Source: Erwinia endophytica
Lineage (GTDB): Bacteria > Pseudomonadota > Gammaproteobacteria > Enterobacterales > Enterobacteriaceae
Reading direction: 5' to 3'
NCBI RefSeq assembly: GCF_009295515.1
Contig: NZ_RQVV01000023.1
Location: 104,388 to 168,387 of the forward strand
Length of the DNA: 64,000 nt
In this document: positions 19,877-28,981 of the stretch, one piece after another
Layout: every line of letters begins with the position of its first letter
Numbering within the stretch: the stretch's first letter is position 1
Made by a program: the position numbers and the translations under genes
The notes under the pieces: generated by a model
What the model saw: only the letters and a program-made list of their open reading frames with translations
Told to the model about the DNA's origin: nothing
Databases searched by the model: none

Positions 19877-20731
19877 TTACGCTTCGATAGCGACACGCAG
19901 TTTTTTCATCGCGTTCTTTTCCAACTGACGCACACGCTCTGCGGACACACCGTATTTATCGGCCAACTCCTGCAGCGTGGTCTTGTTGTCATCGTCCAGC
20001 CAGCGAGCACGGATGATATCCTGGCTACGCTCGTCGAGCCCCTGCATCGCATCACTCAGCTTATCGGCCGCGTGAGATTCCCAGTTGTCTTCCTCAATGC
20101 CATCAGCAAAGTCAGACGACTTATCCTGCAGATACAACATGGGCGCCATTGAACGGCCTTCGCCTTCATCATCCGGCGTTGGATCAAAGGTCATATCCTG
20201 AGCCGCCATACGTGACTCCATCTCCAGCACATCTTTGCTGGTGACGCCCAGCTCGCGGGCAACCATTTCCACTTCGTCCTGGTTGAACCAACCTAAACGC
20301 TGTTTGGCTTTACGCAGGTTGAAAAACAGTTTGCGCTGAGCTTTGGTGGTAGCGACTTTCACGATACGCCAGTTACGCAGGACATATTCGTGGATCTCGG
20401 CTTTAATCCAGTGCACCGCGAAGGAAACCAGGCGCACGCCCACCTCCGGATTGAAGCGACGCACCGCCTTCATCAGACCGATATTACCTTCCTGAATCAG
20501 GTCAGCCTGCGGCAGGCCATAGCCGGAGTAGTTACGGGCAACATGAACAACAAAGCGCAGATGAGACAGGATCAGCGTTTTAGCTGCTTCCAGATCGCCC
20601 TGGTAATGCAGCCGTTCAGCCAGCGCTTTTTCCTCTTCTGCCGTCAGCATAGGCCAGGCATTGGCCGCCCGGATATAAGAATCCAGGTTACCTAAAGGAG
20701 CAATAGCTAAAGTTTGCATTTCTTTGGTCAT
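19877..20731 (-). CDS. rpoH: RpoH, heat-shock sigma factor sigma-32
   Basis: RpoH directs RNA polymerase to heat-shock promoters (dnaK, groE, clpB, lon). It has 284 residues, exactly as in E. coli. Region 2 is intact ([20 protein letters not shown]), the family-specific RpoH box QRKLFFNLR is at residues 132-140, and the region 4.2 helix-turn-helix near the C-terminus is [20 protein letters not shown]. In E. coli the early coding mRNA folds into a thermosensor that blocks translation at low temperature. The near-identical N-terminal coding part suggests the same, though I did not fold it. It follows ftsX on the same strand but has its own promoter region. Confidence 0.97.
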   Translation of the reverse strand: MTKEMQTLAIAPLGNLDSYIRAANAWPMLTAEEEKALAERLHYQGDLEAAKTLILSHLRFVVHVARNYSGYGLPQADLIQEGNIGLMKAVRRFNPEVGVRLVSFAVHWIKAEIHEYVLRNWRIVKVATTKAQRKLFFNLRKAKQRLGWFNQDEVEMVARELGVTSKDVLEMESRMAAQDMTFDPTPDDEGEGRSMAPMLYLQDKSSDFADGIEEDNWESHAADKLSDAMQGLDERSQDIIRARWLDDDNKTTLQELADKYGVSAERVRQLEKNAMKKLRVAIEA

Positions 20732-20961
20732 TCAAACCCTCTCTGTAATAAGCAACGTTGCTGTGCATTTCCCTGCCGCCTGACAAGGCTACGTATTGGG
20801 ATTATAGACTACAAAGTTATCCACAAGTTTACTTTCATCTGTGCATATTTTACGCATACACACTCAGGCAGAGGAATAAAACCAGAAGAAGTCATCACTT
20901 CCTCTGCTGCACAACCATCATGCAACAGAAGAATATTATATCAAAAAAAAGTGTAAAGGGA
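20732..20961 (-). promoter_or_regulatory. rpoH control region with a perfect DnaA box
   Basis: This 230-base gap lies between ftsX and rpoH. A perfect DnaA box, TTATCCACA, lies at 20817-20825. On the minus strand TATAAT follows just downstream (GTAGTCTATAATCCC, about 20800), so the box overlaps a likely sigma-70 promoter. In E. coli DnaA represses the rpoH P3 and P4 promoters through such boxes. Another A/T-rich stretch near 20840-20860 may hold a further start. GAGAGGG lies ahead of the rpoH ATG as ribosome-binding site. Confidence 0.7.
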
Positions 20962-21948
20962 TTACTGCGGCGTAAATCGACGTAAATGTTGCACCGTCGC
21001 CAGCCAGGCGGCAATCCAACCGATCATCGCAGAGATCAACAGCAGCAGCAGACTTTCATCCCATGCCAATCCACGTAGATTAAACGTGGTGCCAAACACT
21101 GCCGCCACCTGCGTCACCACCGACTCCAGGCGAAGCACCAGCACTCCGGACAACACCAACGATAACAGCGAGCCAGCAAAGCCCAACAACGCACCGCCAT
21201 AGAGGAATGGACGCAAAATAAAACCATCAGTGGCGCCAATCAGTTTCTGCACGTTAATGGTATCACGGCGAGCAAAGATGCTGAGTCGCACACTGTTGCC
21301 GATAACCAGAAACACCGCCACAATCATCAGCACGCCAATCATCGCCGCCACCTGGCCGACCAACCCGGTCAGCGCCGCCAGACGGGCGAACCAACTGTCA
21401 TCCATCTTCACTTCGTCCACGCCTTGCGTCTTCGCCACGCGATCACGCAGCGTGTTCATGGCATCGGCGTTCTGGAAGTTGAGTTTTGGCGTAATAATCG
21501 CCACCGCAGGCAATGGATTCTGCTCCAACATATCCATTGCCCCGCCAAAACCAGACCAGTTACGGAACTCACCCAACGCTTCTTCACGCGAAAGATAGTT
21601 AACCTTATCCACACCATCTTCTTTTTTGAGCTGCGCCACCACGTTTTCTGCTGCGTCGTCATCCAGCGTTTTGCTCAGGTACACGGTCAGTTGAGGTGTC
21701 GGATACCATTGCTCTGCGGCCTGGCTGACATTTTTCCAGACAATAAAGCACACGCTTGGCAGGGTCAGAGAAATGGCGATCACCATCACGGTCAGCAACG
21801 TTGCCAGCGGCTGACGCCACAGATCAGACAACATACCGCGCAACGCATAGCGCCACTGCTCCTGCCAGCCCCCCTTCAACGCTTTGCTTTTGGAGGACGG
21901 CGTCGGTTTCGCGGTTTTTGGTGCCCGCGTATTGCGTTTATTTACCAC
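20962..21948 (-). CDS. ftsX: FtsX, cell-division ABC-like membrane subunit
   Basis: FtsX is a type VII ABC membrane protein that with FtsE relays signals from the divisome to periplasmic amidase activators (EnvC-AmiA/B) for septal wall splitting. The 328 residues hold one membrane segment (about 52-74), a periplasmic domain ([35 protein letters not shown]), then three more segments towards the C-terminus. The first codon is GTG, with GGAGG five bases upstream. The N-terminal cytoplasmic tail is about 24 residues shorter than in E. coli (352 total) and differs in sequence. It overlaps the end of ftsE by 11 bases. Confidence 0.95.
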   Translation of the reverse strand: MVNKRNTRAPKTAKPTPSSKSKALKGGWQEQWRYALRGMLSDLWRQPLATLLTVMVIAISLTLPSVCFIVWKNVSQAAEQWYPTPQLTVYLSKTLDDDAAENVVAQLKKEDGVDKVNYLSREEALGEFRNWSGFGGAMDMLEQNPLPAVAIITPKLNFQNADAMNTLRDRVAKTQGVDEVKMDDSWFARLAALTGLVGQVAAMIGVLMIVAVFLVIGNSVRLSIFARRDTINVQKLIGATDGFILRPFLYGGALLGFAGSLLSLVLSGVLVLRLESVVTQVAAVFGTTFNLRGLAWDESLLLLLISAMIGWIAAWLATVQHLRRFTPQ

Positions 21949-22606
21949 TCTGGCCTCCCTGCAAACGCCCCTGATTCAGCGACATCAGACGATAGTTGCG
22001 TCGGGCGATCAGGCCCCGGTCATGGGTTGCCATCAGTACGGTCACCCCGACGCGGTTAAATTCTTCAAACAGCCGCAAAATATCTTCCGACAACGCATCA
22101 TCCAGGTTGCCAGTGGGTTCATCTGCCAGCAGTACCACGGGTTTATTCACCACCGCCCGGGCAATGCCCACGCGCTGCTGCTCACCACCGGAAAGCTGGA
22201 TAGGGAAGCTCTTCGCTTTATCCAGCAGACCGACTTTATCCAACGCCGCCGACACGCGCCGACGAATGTCTTCACCACTGGCTCCTGCGATAATCAGCGG
22301 AATAGCCACGTTGTCATACACCGAGCGGTCCATCAGCAAATGATGATCCTGGAAAATCATGCCAATCTGGCGGCGCAGGAACGGCACTTCACGGCTTTTC
22401 AGGCGGCTAATGTCATGTCCGCTAAACCAGATATGTCCGGCACTCGGGCGTTCGATGCCACAAATAAGCTTCAGCAAGGTACTTTTCCCTGCCCCGGAAT
22501 GTCCGGTCAGAAACGCCATTTCTCCCGGTTGCAGATGAAAATCTACCCCCTGAAGCGCTTGCCGACCGCCGAGATAAGCCTTACTGACTTCTTCAAAGCG
22601 AATCAT
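21938..22606 (-). CDS. ftsE: FtsE, cell-division ATPase
   Basis: FtsE is the ATPase partner of FtsX (222 residues, the same length as E. coli). Walker A is GHSGAGKST at about residues 35-43, the signature [14 protein letters not shown] at about 138-151, Walker [14 protein letters not shown], and the H-loop MATHD. ATP hydrolysis drives the conformational change that activates septal amidases from the cytoplasmic side. It is encoded in the ftsYEX operon, five bases after ftsY and overlapping ftsX. Confidence 0.97.
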   Translation of the reverse strand: MIRFEEVSKAYLGGRQALQGVDFHLQPGEMAFLTGHSGAGKSTLLKLICGIERPSAGHIWFSGHDISRLKSREVPFLRRQIGMIFQDHHLLMDRSVYDNVAIPLIIAGASGEDIRRRVSAALDKVGLLDKAKSFPIQLSGGEQQRVGIARAVVNKPVVLLADEPTGNLDDALSEDILRLFEEFNRVGVTVLMATHDRGLIARRNYRLMSLNQGRLQGGQSGK

Positions 22607-22611
22607 CCAAA

Positions 22612-24045
22612 TTAGTCCTCTCGGGCAAAAAGTGCCTCTATAAAATCGTCCGCCTTAAATTGACGTAAATCTTCGATGCCTTCACCCACGCCAATATAAC
22701 GGATTGGGATGCTGAACTGGTCTGCGACCGAGAAGATAACCCCACCCTTAGCTGTGCCATCCAGCTTGGTTAACGTAATCCCGGTCAGCCCCACCGCTTC
22801 ATGAAACAACTTAGTCTGGCTGATCGCATTTTGTCCGGTGCTGGCATCAATGGTCAGCATGACTTCGTGTGGCGCCTGCTCATCGAGCTTCTTCATCACC
22901 CGGGTGATTTTCTTCAATTCTTCCATCAGGTGCGATTTGTTTTGCAAACGCCCCGCCGTATCGGCAATCAGCACATCAACGTTGCGCGCTTTAGCCGCCT
23001 GAATCGCATCGAAAATCACCGACGCGGAATCAGCGCCCGTATGCTGGGCAATCACTGGGATGTTGTTACGCTGACCCCATACCTGTAATTGTTCTACCGC
23101 TGCGGCGCGGAAAGTATCACCGGCGGCAAGCATCACCGATTTACCTTCGGCCTGATACTGACGGGCCAGCTTGCCGATAGTGGTGGTTTTACCCACGCCA
23201 TTGACGCCAACCATCAGGATCACGAACGGCGTTTTGCCGCTCACCTCCAGCGGCGCATCAACGGTGGCCAGGATGTCTGACATTTCCTGTTTCAGCAAAC
23301 CGTACAGTGCCTCAGCATCACGTAACTGTTTACGGTCCGCCTGGTTAGTCAGGTTACTGATAATACGCCGGGTGGTTTCCACCCCGACATCAGCGATCAG
23401 CAGTTGTTCTTCCAACTCTTCAAACAGATCGTCGTCGATCTTTTTACCGCGGAACAATCCGATAAATCCGGAACCGAGGTTCTGACGGGTTTTTACCAGG
23501 CTCCGCTTCAGGCGGGCGAAGAAACCTTCTTTGGTTGGCCGCTCCTGTTCCATGGTTTCCGGAACCGATTCGGTCGATGTCGGCGCCGACACGGCGGCAA
23601 CAGGCTCCTCCGGCGCTATTTCAGCGGCTGGTGCTTCAGCTTCCGGCACTTGCGGAAAACGCTCATCAACCACTTCGGACTGCGGTGTTTCCTCCGGCAC
23701 AGGCTTAACCCCGGCAGCCTCTTCTGACAACCGTTCCACTTGCATCGGCTGGTCAACAACATCTTGTGGCAATGGCGCGGGTTGCGGCTGCGATTTTACG
23801 CCGGATTCTGGCTCAGTGACGGGGCGATGTTCCGCTTGTTGCTGGGCAACGGTTGCCGTCACCTCAACAACCTCTTCAGCACGCCGCGCCACCTCATCGG
23901 TCACAGACGCGGCGTCATCCGTTACTTGAACGGCGATGGGCTGCTGTTCTTCCAACGTCTCTTTTTTTGTCTCTTCCTGCGGCGTGGGGTCTTCACGCCC
24001 TAATCCCAGCCAGGAAAAAAAGCCACGTTTTTTATTTTTTGCCAT
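22612..24045 (-). CDS. ftsY: FtsY, signal recognition particle receptor
   Basis: FtsY is the membrane-associated SRP receptor GTPase that takes ribosome-nascent chains from Ffh/4.5S RNA to SecYEG or YidC. The first 175 residues are an acidic, Pro/Glu-rich A domain with an N-terminal amphipathic patch (KKRGFFSWLGLG). The N domain starts near EGFFARLKRSL, followed by the G domain with G1 GVNGVGKT at residues 280-287, DTAGRLQNK, and TKLDGTAKGG. The length is 477 residues, against 497 in E. coli. The difference is in the low-complexity A domain, which varies among enterics. It is the first gene of ftsYEX. Confidence 0.97.
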   Translation of the reverse strand: MAKNKKRGFFSWLGLGREDPTPQEETKKETLEEQQPIAVQVTDDAASVTDEVARRAEEVVEVTATVAQQQAEHRPVTEPESGVKSQPQPAPLPQDVVDQPMQVERLSEEAAGVKPVPEETPQSEVVDERFPQVPEAEAPAAEIAPEEPVAAVSAPTSTESVPETMEQERPTKEGFFARLKRSLVKTRQNLGSGFIGLFRGKKIDDDLFEELEEQLLIADVGVETTRRIISNLTNQADRKQLRDAEALYGLLKQEMSDILATVDAPLEVSGKTPFVILMVGVNGVGKTTTIGKLARQYQAEGKSVMLAAGDTFRAAAVEQLQVWGQRNNIPVIAQHTGADSASVIFDAIQAAKARNVDVLIADTAGRLQNKSHLMEELKKITRVMKKLDEQAPHEVMLTIDASTGQNAISQTKLFHEAVGLTGITLTKLDGTAKGGVIFSVADQFSIPIRYIGVGEGIEDLRQFKADDFIEALFARED

Positions 24046-24209
24046 GTTGCAACCACACTCCTCGTGGGGAAAAAACGGTCAGGTCTCTGAAAATCATCTT
24101 ATTCTCTAGTCTAACACTTTCCTGCTAACGCAACACAGCACCCTTTTTACGTTTCCTCCACCTGTTAAGCCCGTTAAACTATGCAACAAATTATGAAGAG
24201 TTCAGCAGC

Positions 24210-24815
24210 ATGACTAAAAAAAACCGCAGCGCTGGCAGCGGACAAATCCGTATTATTGGCGGCTTGTGGCGCGGCAGAAAACTCCCGGTTCCTGATAGTG
24301 CCGGACTGAGACCCACGACCGATCGGGTTCGTGAAACACTGTTCAACTGGCTGTCCCCGGATATTCAGGGCGCACGCTGCCTGGATTGCTATGCTGGCAG
24401 TGGCGCTCTGGGCCTGGAAGCGCTGTCGCGCCATGCAGCCTCAGCGACACTGCTGGAGCTTGAACGGCCCGTAGCCCAACAGTTGGTAAAAAACCTCGCG
24501 ACTCTGGGAGCAAAAACCGGGCAGGTGATCAACACGGATACGTTGCAGTTTCTGGCACAGGCGGGCGAACCTCACGATCTGGTGTTTATCGATCCGCCGT
24601 TTCGCAAAGGTCTGCTAGAACACACGATTACATTACTGGAATCCGGCGGCTGGCTGGCGGATGAAGCACTGGTCTATGTAGAAAGCGAAGTGGAAAACGC
24701 CATGCCACCCGTCCCCGTTAGCTGGCAGTTGTACCGGGAAAAGATCGCAGGACAGGTCGCTTGTCGCCTGTATGTTCGTCATGCCTCAGCAAAGGGAGAA
24801 CACCATGCTGATTAA
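24210..24815 (+). CDS. rsmD: RsmD, 16S rRNA m2G966 methyltransferase
   Basis: RsmD methylates G966 of 16S rRNA at N2 using S-adenosylmethionine. The 201 residues begin with a basic stretch and GSGQIRIIGGLWRGRKLPVP. The SAM-binding motif DCYAGSGALGLEALS is near residues 60-74. The catalytic motif IV is FIDPPFRKG (DPPF), near residues 128-136. It lies divergent to ftsY, as in E. coli. Its 3' end overlaps the start of yhhL by 11 bases, which suggests a two-gene transcript. Confidence 0.96.
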   Translation: MTKKNRSAGSGQIRIIGGLWRGRKLPVPDSAGLRPTTDRVRETLFNWLSPDIQGARCLDCYAGSGALGLEALSRHAASATLLELERPVAQQLVKNLATLGAKTGQVINTDTLQFLAQAGEPHDLVFIDPPFRKGLLEHTITLLESGGWLADEALVYVESEVENAMPPVPVSWQLYREKIAGQVACRLYVRHASAKGEHHAD

Positions 24816-25074
24816 TTCAGGCAGACTGTTAATGATATTCCTCTGGGCATTTTTACTGCTCAACCTGGTGCATCCATTCCCCAAACCACTGAGATATTTT
24901 GTTAATGTCGCGCTGCTTTTTATGGTGATTATGCATGGCCTGCAACTGGTGCTGATGCGGGCCACACACCCCAAACAAGGGCCGAAAATAAGCGGAATAA
25001 CACAAATCAGGATTTTCTTTTTCGGCGTATTCGAACTACTGGCCTGGCAGAAAAAATATCAACAAAAATCTTAG
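24805..25074 (+). CDS. yhhL: YhhL, DUF1145 small membrane protein
   Basis: This small inner membrane protein (89 residues) matches E. coli YhhL, DUF1145, of unknown role. Two hydrophobic segments are seen (about residues 5-22 and 30-50), followed by a conserved QIRIFFFGVFELLAWQKK end. The ATG at 24805 has AGGGAGAA upstream, inside rsmD. The frame continues further upstream, but those residues are the other reading frame of rsmD. It overlaps rsmD and so probably depends on its transcript. Confidence 0.88.
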   Translation: MLINSGRLLMIFLWAFLLLNLVHPFPKPLRYFVNVALLFMVIMHGLQLVLMRATHPKQGPKISGITQIRIFFFGVFELLAWQKKYQQKS

Positions 25075-25375
25075 GTTATAGAAAATATATGGCAGTCGTC
25101 TTTTTCTCGTAGGAAAAATCTGAATATCCCCTGCGCCATTCAACAGCGGGAACCAGACGTCGTCACGCATCTCTTCCACCGGGATCACTTCTCTCTGGCG
25201 GGAACGCCGGCCAGACCCCGGCGTTTCGCGTTTGGCTTTCACTTCCACCAGCATCGAACACACCGGTGAGGCATCATTTACAGCCACTTCCCGGCGTTGT
25301 TTAATAAACTGACGCGTCGCCAGTACGCAATACCCACCAGAATGATGACAAGAATTCTTCGTTTATTTCCGCCTC
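25036..25375 (-). pseudogene. yhhM: Broken yhhM (DUF2500)
   Basis: In E. coli, yhhM (DUF2500, about 119 residues, one membrane helix) lies on this strand between yhhL and yhhN. Here its pieces are in different frames. A membrane helix, [14 protein letters not shown], is in one frame. Then RQFIKQRREVAVNDAS and VEVKAKRE-RRSRQREVIP are in the next. The expected C-terminal part after GDIQIF is not readable in that frame. No good start codon precedes the helix. At least one frameshift near 25320 and a damaged 3' part overlapping yhhL indicate a pseudogene. The alternative is a shorter functional protein from the middle frame (start near 25287) without the membrane helix, which is less likely. Confidence 0.65.
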
Positions 25376-25498
25376 ATCAGAGCATTTCAGGATGTACACA
25401 GAATACAACCCGCGGTCTCTCATTGTCACATCATCGCGAACTGGCCTACACTGAAGACGAAATTGTGGAGTTTTGCATCTAAAACAAAGGGACACATT

Positions 25499-26125
25499 AT
25501 GATTTGGTCGTTTTTGGCGGTACTTTTTTCCGGCTGGCTGTATGTGGATGCCTCCTACCGTGGCCCACAATGGAAACGCTGGTTTTTTAAACCGGTCACC
25601 TTGCTATTGCTTCTCGCCTGGGCCTGGCAAGCACCCGTGCTAAACACCACCGACTATCTGATCCTGTTTGGCCTGCTGGCAACGCTGATTGGCGACGCGT
25701 TAACGCTGTTGCCGAACCGCCGCATGCTGTACGCCATTGGTGCATTTTTCCTCTCACACCTGCTGTACACCATCTGTTTCGCCAGCCATATGACGCTGAC
25801 CTTCTTCTGGCCAATCCCACTGGTGCTCTTAATCGTGGGTGTGCTGCTCATCGCCACCATCTGGACCAGACTGGAAGAATTACGCTGGCCGGTCTGCACT
25901 TTTATCGGCATGACACTACTGATGGTATGGCTAACAGCAGAACAGTATTTCTTCAGGCCAACGAATCACAGCTTCTCTCTATTGATTGGGAGCTCATTAC
26001 TGTTACTGGCTAATATTGTGTGGTTTATCAGCCACTATCGCCGCCGCTTTACATCGGACAGCGCGATTATTGCCGCCTGCTATTTCGCCGGTCACTTTAT
26101 GATTGTGCGTTCGCTGTATCTGTAA
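25499..26125 (+). CDS. yhhN: YhhN, TMEM86-family membrane protein
   Basis: YhhN is an integral membrane protein of 208 residues, the same length as in E. coli. Members of the wider YhhN/TMEM86 family include eukaryotic lysoplasmalogenases. The bacterial function is not established. About eight hydrophobic segments are visible. Conserved polar positions include GDALTLLP (about residue 65), [10 protein letters not shown] and the terminal [14 protein letters not shown]. The ATG at 25499 gives the family start MIWSF, and the upstream extension to 25463 is not supported. It stands just before the zntA promoter on the same strand. Confidence 0.92.
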   Translation: MIWSFLAVLFSGWLYVDASYRGPQWKRWFFKPVTLLLLLAWAWQAPVLNTTDYLILFGLLATLIGDALTLLPNRRMLYAIGAFFLSHLLYTICFASHMTLTFFWPIPLVLLIVGVLLIATIWTRLEELRWPVCTFIGMTLLMVWLTAEQYFFRPTNHSFSLLIGSSLLLLANIVWFISHYRRRFTSDSAIIAACYFAGHFMIVRSLYL

Positions 26126-26139
26126 ACTTCTTATCAGCC

Positions 26140-26171
26140 TTGACTCTGGAGTTAACTCCAGAGTGTAAGAT
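26140..26171 (+). promoter_or_regulatory. zntA promoter with ZntR operator
   Basis: A TTGACT -35 (26140-26145) and TAAGAT -10 (26166-26171) are separated by 20 bases, the overlong spacer typical of MerR-family promoters. Inside is a perfect 22-bp palindrome (26143-26164; half-site ACTCTGGAGTT). It differs from the E. coli zntA operator as I know it only at the centre. Zn(II)-ZntR would underwind this spacer to start zntA transcription. Confidence 0.93.
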
Positions 26172-26223
26172 AGTCAGACAGCGAGAATATTTCTCGCCAA
26201 CTCTATCGCGATAAGGAGGCCCC

Positions 26224-28497
26224 ATGCATCAACACGCTTCGTCCTGTCAGTGTGGTCATTGTCATGCTGAGCGCCAGCACGGTTGCAGTAACCCCCCCCG
26301 GCCGGCTATCAACAAAATTACCGCAATCCGTGTCCCTTCAGCGGCGAGTGGCTGCTGTGGCAATGAAGACTGTGCCAACGGGGATAGCCCCGATGAGGAA
26401 AGTGACAAGCCCGGCTCAGACCCCAGCTACAGCTGGCAAGTCGACGGAATGGACTGCCCAAGTTGCGCCAAAAAAATTGAAAATGCTGTAAACCAGCTGC
26501 CATCCGTCACGCATGCCAGGGTGCTGTTTGCGACTGAGAAACTGGTAGTGAACGCCAGCCAGGATATCCGTCAACAGGTAGAACGTGCCGTACAGTCGGC
26601 CGGGTTTAGCCTGAAACGCAGTAATACTCCGCCATCGGTTGAACCGGCTCCTGCTTTCTGGCAGGAAAATGCCCTCTTGCTGATATTGGGTGCGCTGATG
26701 ATGATCAGCTGGCTGCTGCAACAGTTCAACCCACAGGCTGGAAAAATCGCCTTCACCATCAGTACCCTGTTCGGCGCCTGGCCCATCGCCCGTAGCGCCC
26801 TGCGTCTGATGAGAAGCGGGACGCCTTTTGCCATCGAAACACTGATGACCATTGCCGCTATTGGCGCACTGTTTATCGGCGCCACCACTGAAGCCGCCAT
26901 GGTGCTGCTGCTGTTCATGTTGGGCGAAAGACTCGAATCCTATGCCGCCAGCCGCGCCCGCCGTGGCGTCACCGCATTAATGGCGTTGAAGCCAGAGGAA
27001 GCAGTACGGATCAACGGTGGATCACGTGAAAGCATTGCGCTCAGCGAACTGCGTCCCGGCGATATTATTGAAGTCGCGCCGGGTTCCCGCCTGCCCGCTG
27101 ATGCCTGCCTGATTTCTCCCTGGGCCAGTTTTGATGAAAGCGCGCTGACTGGCGAGTCGATACCGGTAGAACGCCAACAGGGTGAAGTGATTGCCGCGGG
27201 TAGTCTGAGCGTTGATACCCAGGTACAACTGAAAGTCGTCTCCCGCCCCGGTGAAAGTGCTATTGACCGTATTCTGCATCTTATTGAAGAAGCGGAAGCC
27301 CACCGTGCGCCCGTTGAACGCTTTCTCGACCACTTCAGCCGTATTTACACACCAATCATTATGGTGCTGGCGCTGCTGGTTGCGATACTCCCTCCTCTGC
27401 TGCTGGCGAGCGAGTGGCAGCCATGGATTTATAAAGGTCTGACCCTGCTGCTGATCGGTTGCCCATGTGCGCTGGTTATCTCTACACCGGCCGCTATCAC
27501 CTCGGGCCTCGCGGCTGCGTCCAGAAGAGGCGTACTGATTAAGGGAGGAGCCGCGCTGGAGAGCCTTAACGCTATCCGCATACTGGCATTTGATAAAACC
27601 GGCACACTCACCGAAGGTAAACCTCAGGTTACAGCAATAGTCAGCCTCAATGGCGAAAGCGAAGCCGTGCTGTTGGCTAAAGCTGCAGCCGTGGAAGGTG
27701 GTTCATCGCATCCACTGGCTAAAGCGATCGTCGCACTGGCGGAAGCTCGCCAGGTGGAGAAGTTGCAGGCCAGCGCGCAAAAAGCCCTGCCCGGCAGCGG
27801 CGTCGAAGCATTAGTAAGTGATCACAAACTTCTCATCTGTGCCCCAGCCAGGCTGGCGGACCACCCGCTTAGCGCCGAACAATCTGCACAGGTCGCGGCG
27901 CTGGAATCAGGCGGAAACACGGTGGTCGTGATGCTGCAGGATACCCAACCGATTGCGCTGATCAGTTTACGCGATACGCTGCGCGCAGATGCCGTCGAGG
28001 CGTTGCGGGAACTACGCTCGCTAAACATACAGACCGTGATGCTGACCGGAGATAACCCACGCGCCGCCGCCGCCATCGCCGGGGAACTGGGAATAGATTA
28101 CCGGGCGGGTTTGCTCCCCGCAGACAAGGTCGCGGCAATCGGCGAACTCAATCAGCAGAGCCCGGTGGCAATGGTCGGGGATGGCATCAATGACGCGCCA
28201 GCCATGAAGGCGGCCACCGCCGGTATCGCCATGGGCAACGGCAGCGATGTGGCGCTGGAAGCAGCAGACGCAGCGCTGACCCATAATCGTCTTAACGGGC
28301 TGGCAACCATGATCCGCCTGTCCCGCGCGACCCACGCGACTATCCGGCAGAACATCACGCTGGCTCTGGGGTTGAAAGGCGTGTTTCTGGTCACCACCCT
28401 GCTGGGGATCACGGGACTGTGGCTGGCGGTACTGGCAGATTCCGGGGCCACTGCGTTAGTAACCGCTAACGCACTGCGGCTACTACGTCAGCGCTAA
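26224..28497 (+). CDS. zntA: ZntA, Zn(II)/Cd(II)/Pb(II)-exporting P1B ATPase
   Basis: ZntA pumps zinc, cadmium and lead out of the cytoplasm at the cost of ATP. The 757 residues include the metal-binding domain GMDCPSC (75-81), the actuator motif TGES (309-312), the membrane CPC motif (413-415), the phosphorylation site DKTGT (457-461), TGDNP and GDGINDAP. Before the usual domain there is a longer Cys/His-rich tail: CQCGHCH (8-14) and C21, plus CCGNEDC (44-50, comparable to the CCCDGAC of E. coli). It is about 25 residues longer than E. coli ZntA (732), mainly from this tail. Its own ZntR-type promoter lies directly upstream. Confidence 0.97.
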   Translation: MHQHASSCQCGHCHAERQHGCSNPPRPAINKITAIRVPSAASGCCGNEDCANGDSPDEESDKPGSDPSYSWQVDGMDCPSCAKKIENAVNQLPSVTHARVLFATEKLVVNASQDIRQQVERAVQSAGFSLKRSNTPPSVEPAPAFWQENALLLILGALMMISWLLQQFNPQAGKIAFTISTLFGAWPIARSALRLMRSGTPFAIETLMTIAAIGALFIGATTEAAMVLLLFMLGERLESYAASRARRGVTALMALKPEEAVRINGGSRESIALSELRPGDIIEVAPGSRLPADACLISPWASFDESALTGESIPVERQQGEVIAAGSLSVDTQVQLKVVSRPGESAIDRILHLIEEAEAHRAPVERFLDHFSRIYTPIIMVLALLVAILPPLLLASEWQPWIYKGLTLLLIGCPCALVISTPAAITSGLAAASRRGVLIKGGAALESLNAIRILAFDKTGTLTEGKPQVTAIVSLNGESEAVLLAKAAAVEGGSSHPLAKAIVALAEARQVEKLQASAQKALPGSGVEALVSDHKLLICAPARLADHPLSAEQSAQVAALESGGNTVVVMLQDTQPIALISLRDTLRADAVEALRELRSLNIQTVMLTGDNPRAAAAIAGELGIDYRAGLLPADKVAAIGELNQQSPVAMVGDGINDAPAMKAATAGIAMGNGSDVALEAADAALTHNRLNGLATMIRLSRATHATIRQNITLALGLKGVFLVTTLLGITGLWLAVLADSGATALVTANALRLLRQR

Positions 28498-28503
28498 ACA
28501 CAC

Positions 28504-28749
28504 TTAACGCCCTTTCTTTAGCAGATACCGGTATGGCGTCTCACCGGTTTCCTGGGCGAGCAACGTATGTTCCATAAACCGGCAGAAACCGGGAATGTCA
28601 CGAGTGGTCGCCGGGTCATCGGCGATGATTAACAATGTTTCGCCGTCTTGCATATGGCGAACAGCTTTACGCACCATCATCACCGGCTCAGGGCAACGCA
28701 AGCCAAGGGCATCAAGGGTTTGATCGGGATTGGCGAACGGATCGCTCAT
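28504..28749 (-). CDS. tusA: TusA (SirA), sulfur-carrier protein
   Basis: TusA accepts persulfide sulfur from IscS and passes it to TusBCD for 2-thiolation of tRNA wobble uridines, and it also feeds molybdopterin synthesis. It is 81 residues, the same as E. coli. The active Cys is in [17 protein letters not shown] (Cys 19). The fold end YRYLLKKG is conserved. It is encoded opposite to zntA, which ends six bases away, and opposite to yhhQ. Confidence 0.96.
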   Translation of the reverse strand: MSDPFANPDQTLDALGLRCPEPVMMVRKAVRHMQDGETLLIIADDPATTRDIPGFCRFMEHTLLAQETGETPYRYLLKKGR

Positions 28750-28981
28750 AACATTCTCATTAAGCCAGGAAAAACTGCGGTCATTTTACCCTCAGTCCCG
28801 GTATGTGCAAGCAGGGCTGACCACGGGGCATGACATGGTCCGGTAAACGCGCCGACGATAACGTTTGTGCTAAAATGGATCGTTGCAATAGCCAGCGATT
28901 TCGGTAAGATGCCGCGCAATCGCCCCAGTCGCGGTAATTGTTTGGGTTCCCTCACCCCAATATTCAAAAAAAGGCCACATA

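Noticed and set aside
21424..22615. Long plus-strand frames over ftsX and ftsE
   Set aside because: They are mirror frames of highly conserved division genes; their composition follows the codon use of the opposite strand.
28750..28981. preQ1 riboswitch ahead of yhhQ
   Set aside because: No convincing pseudoknot-forming hairpin and A-rich tail were found in the leader.
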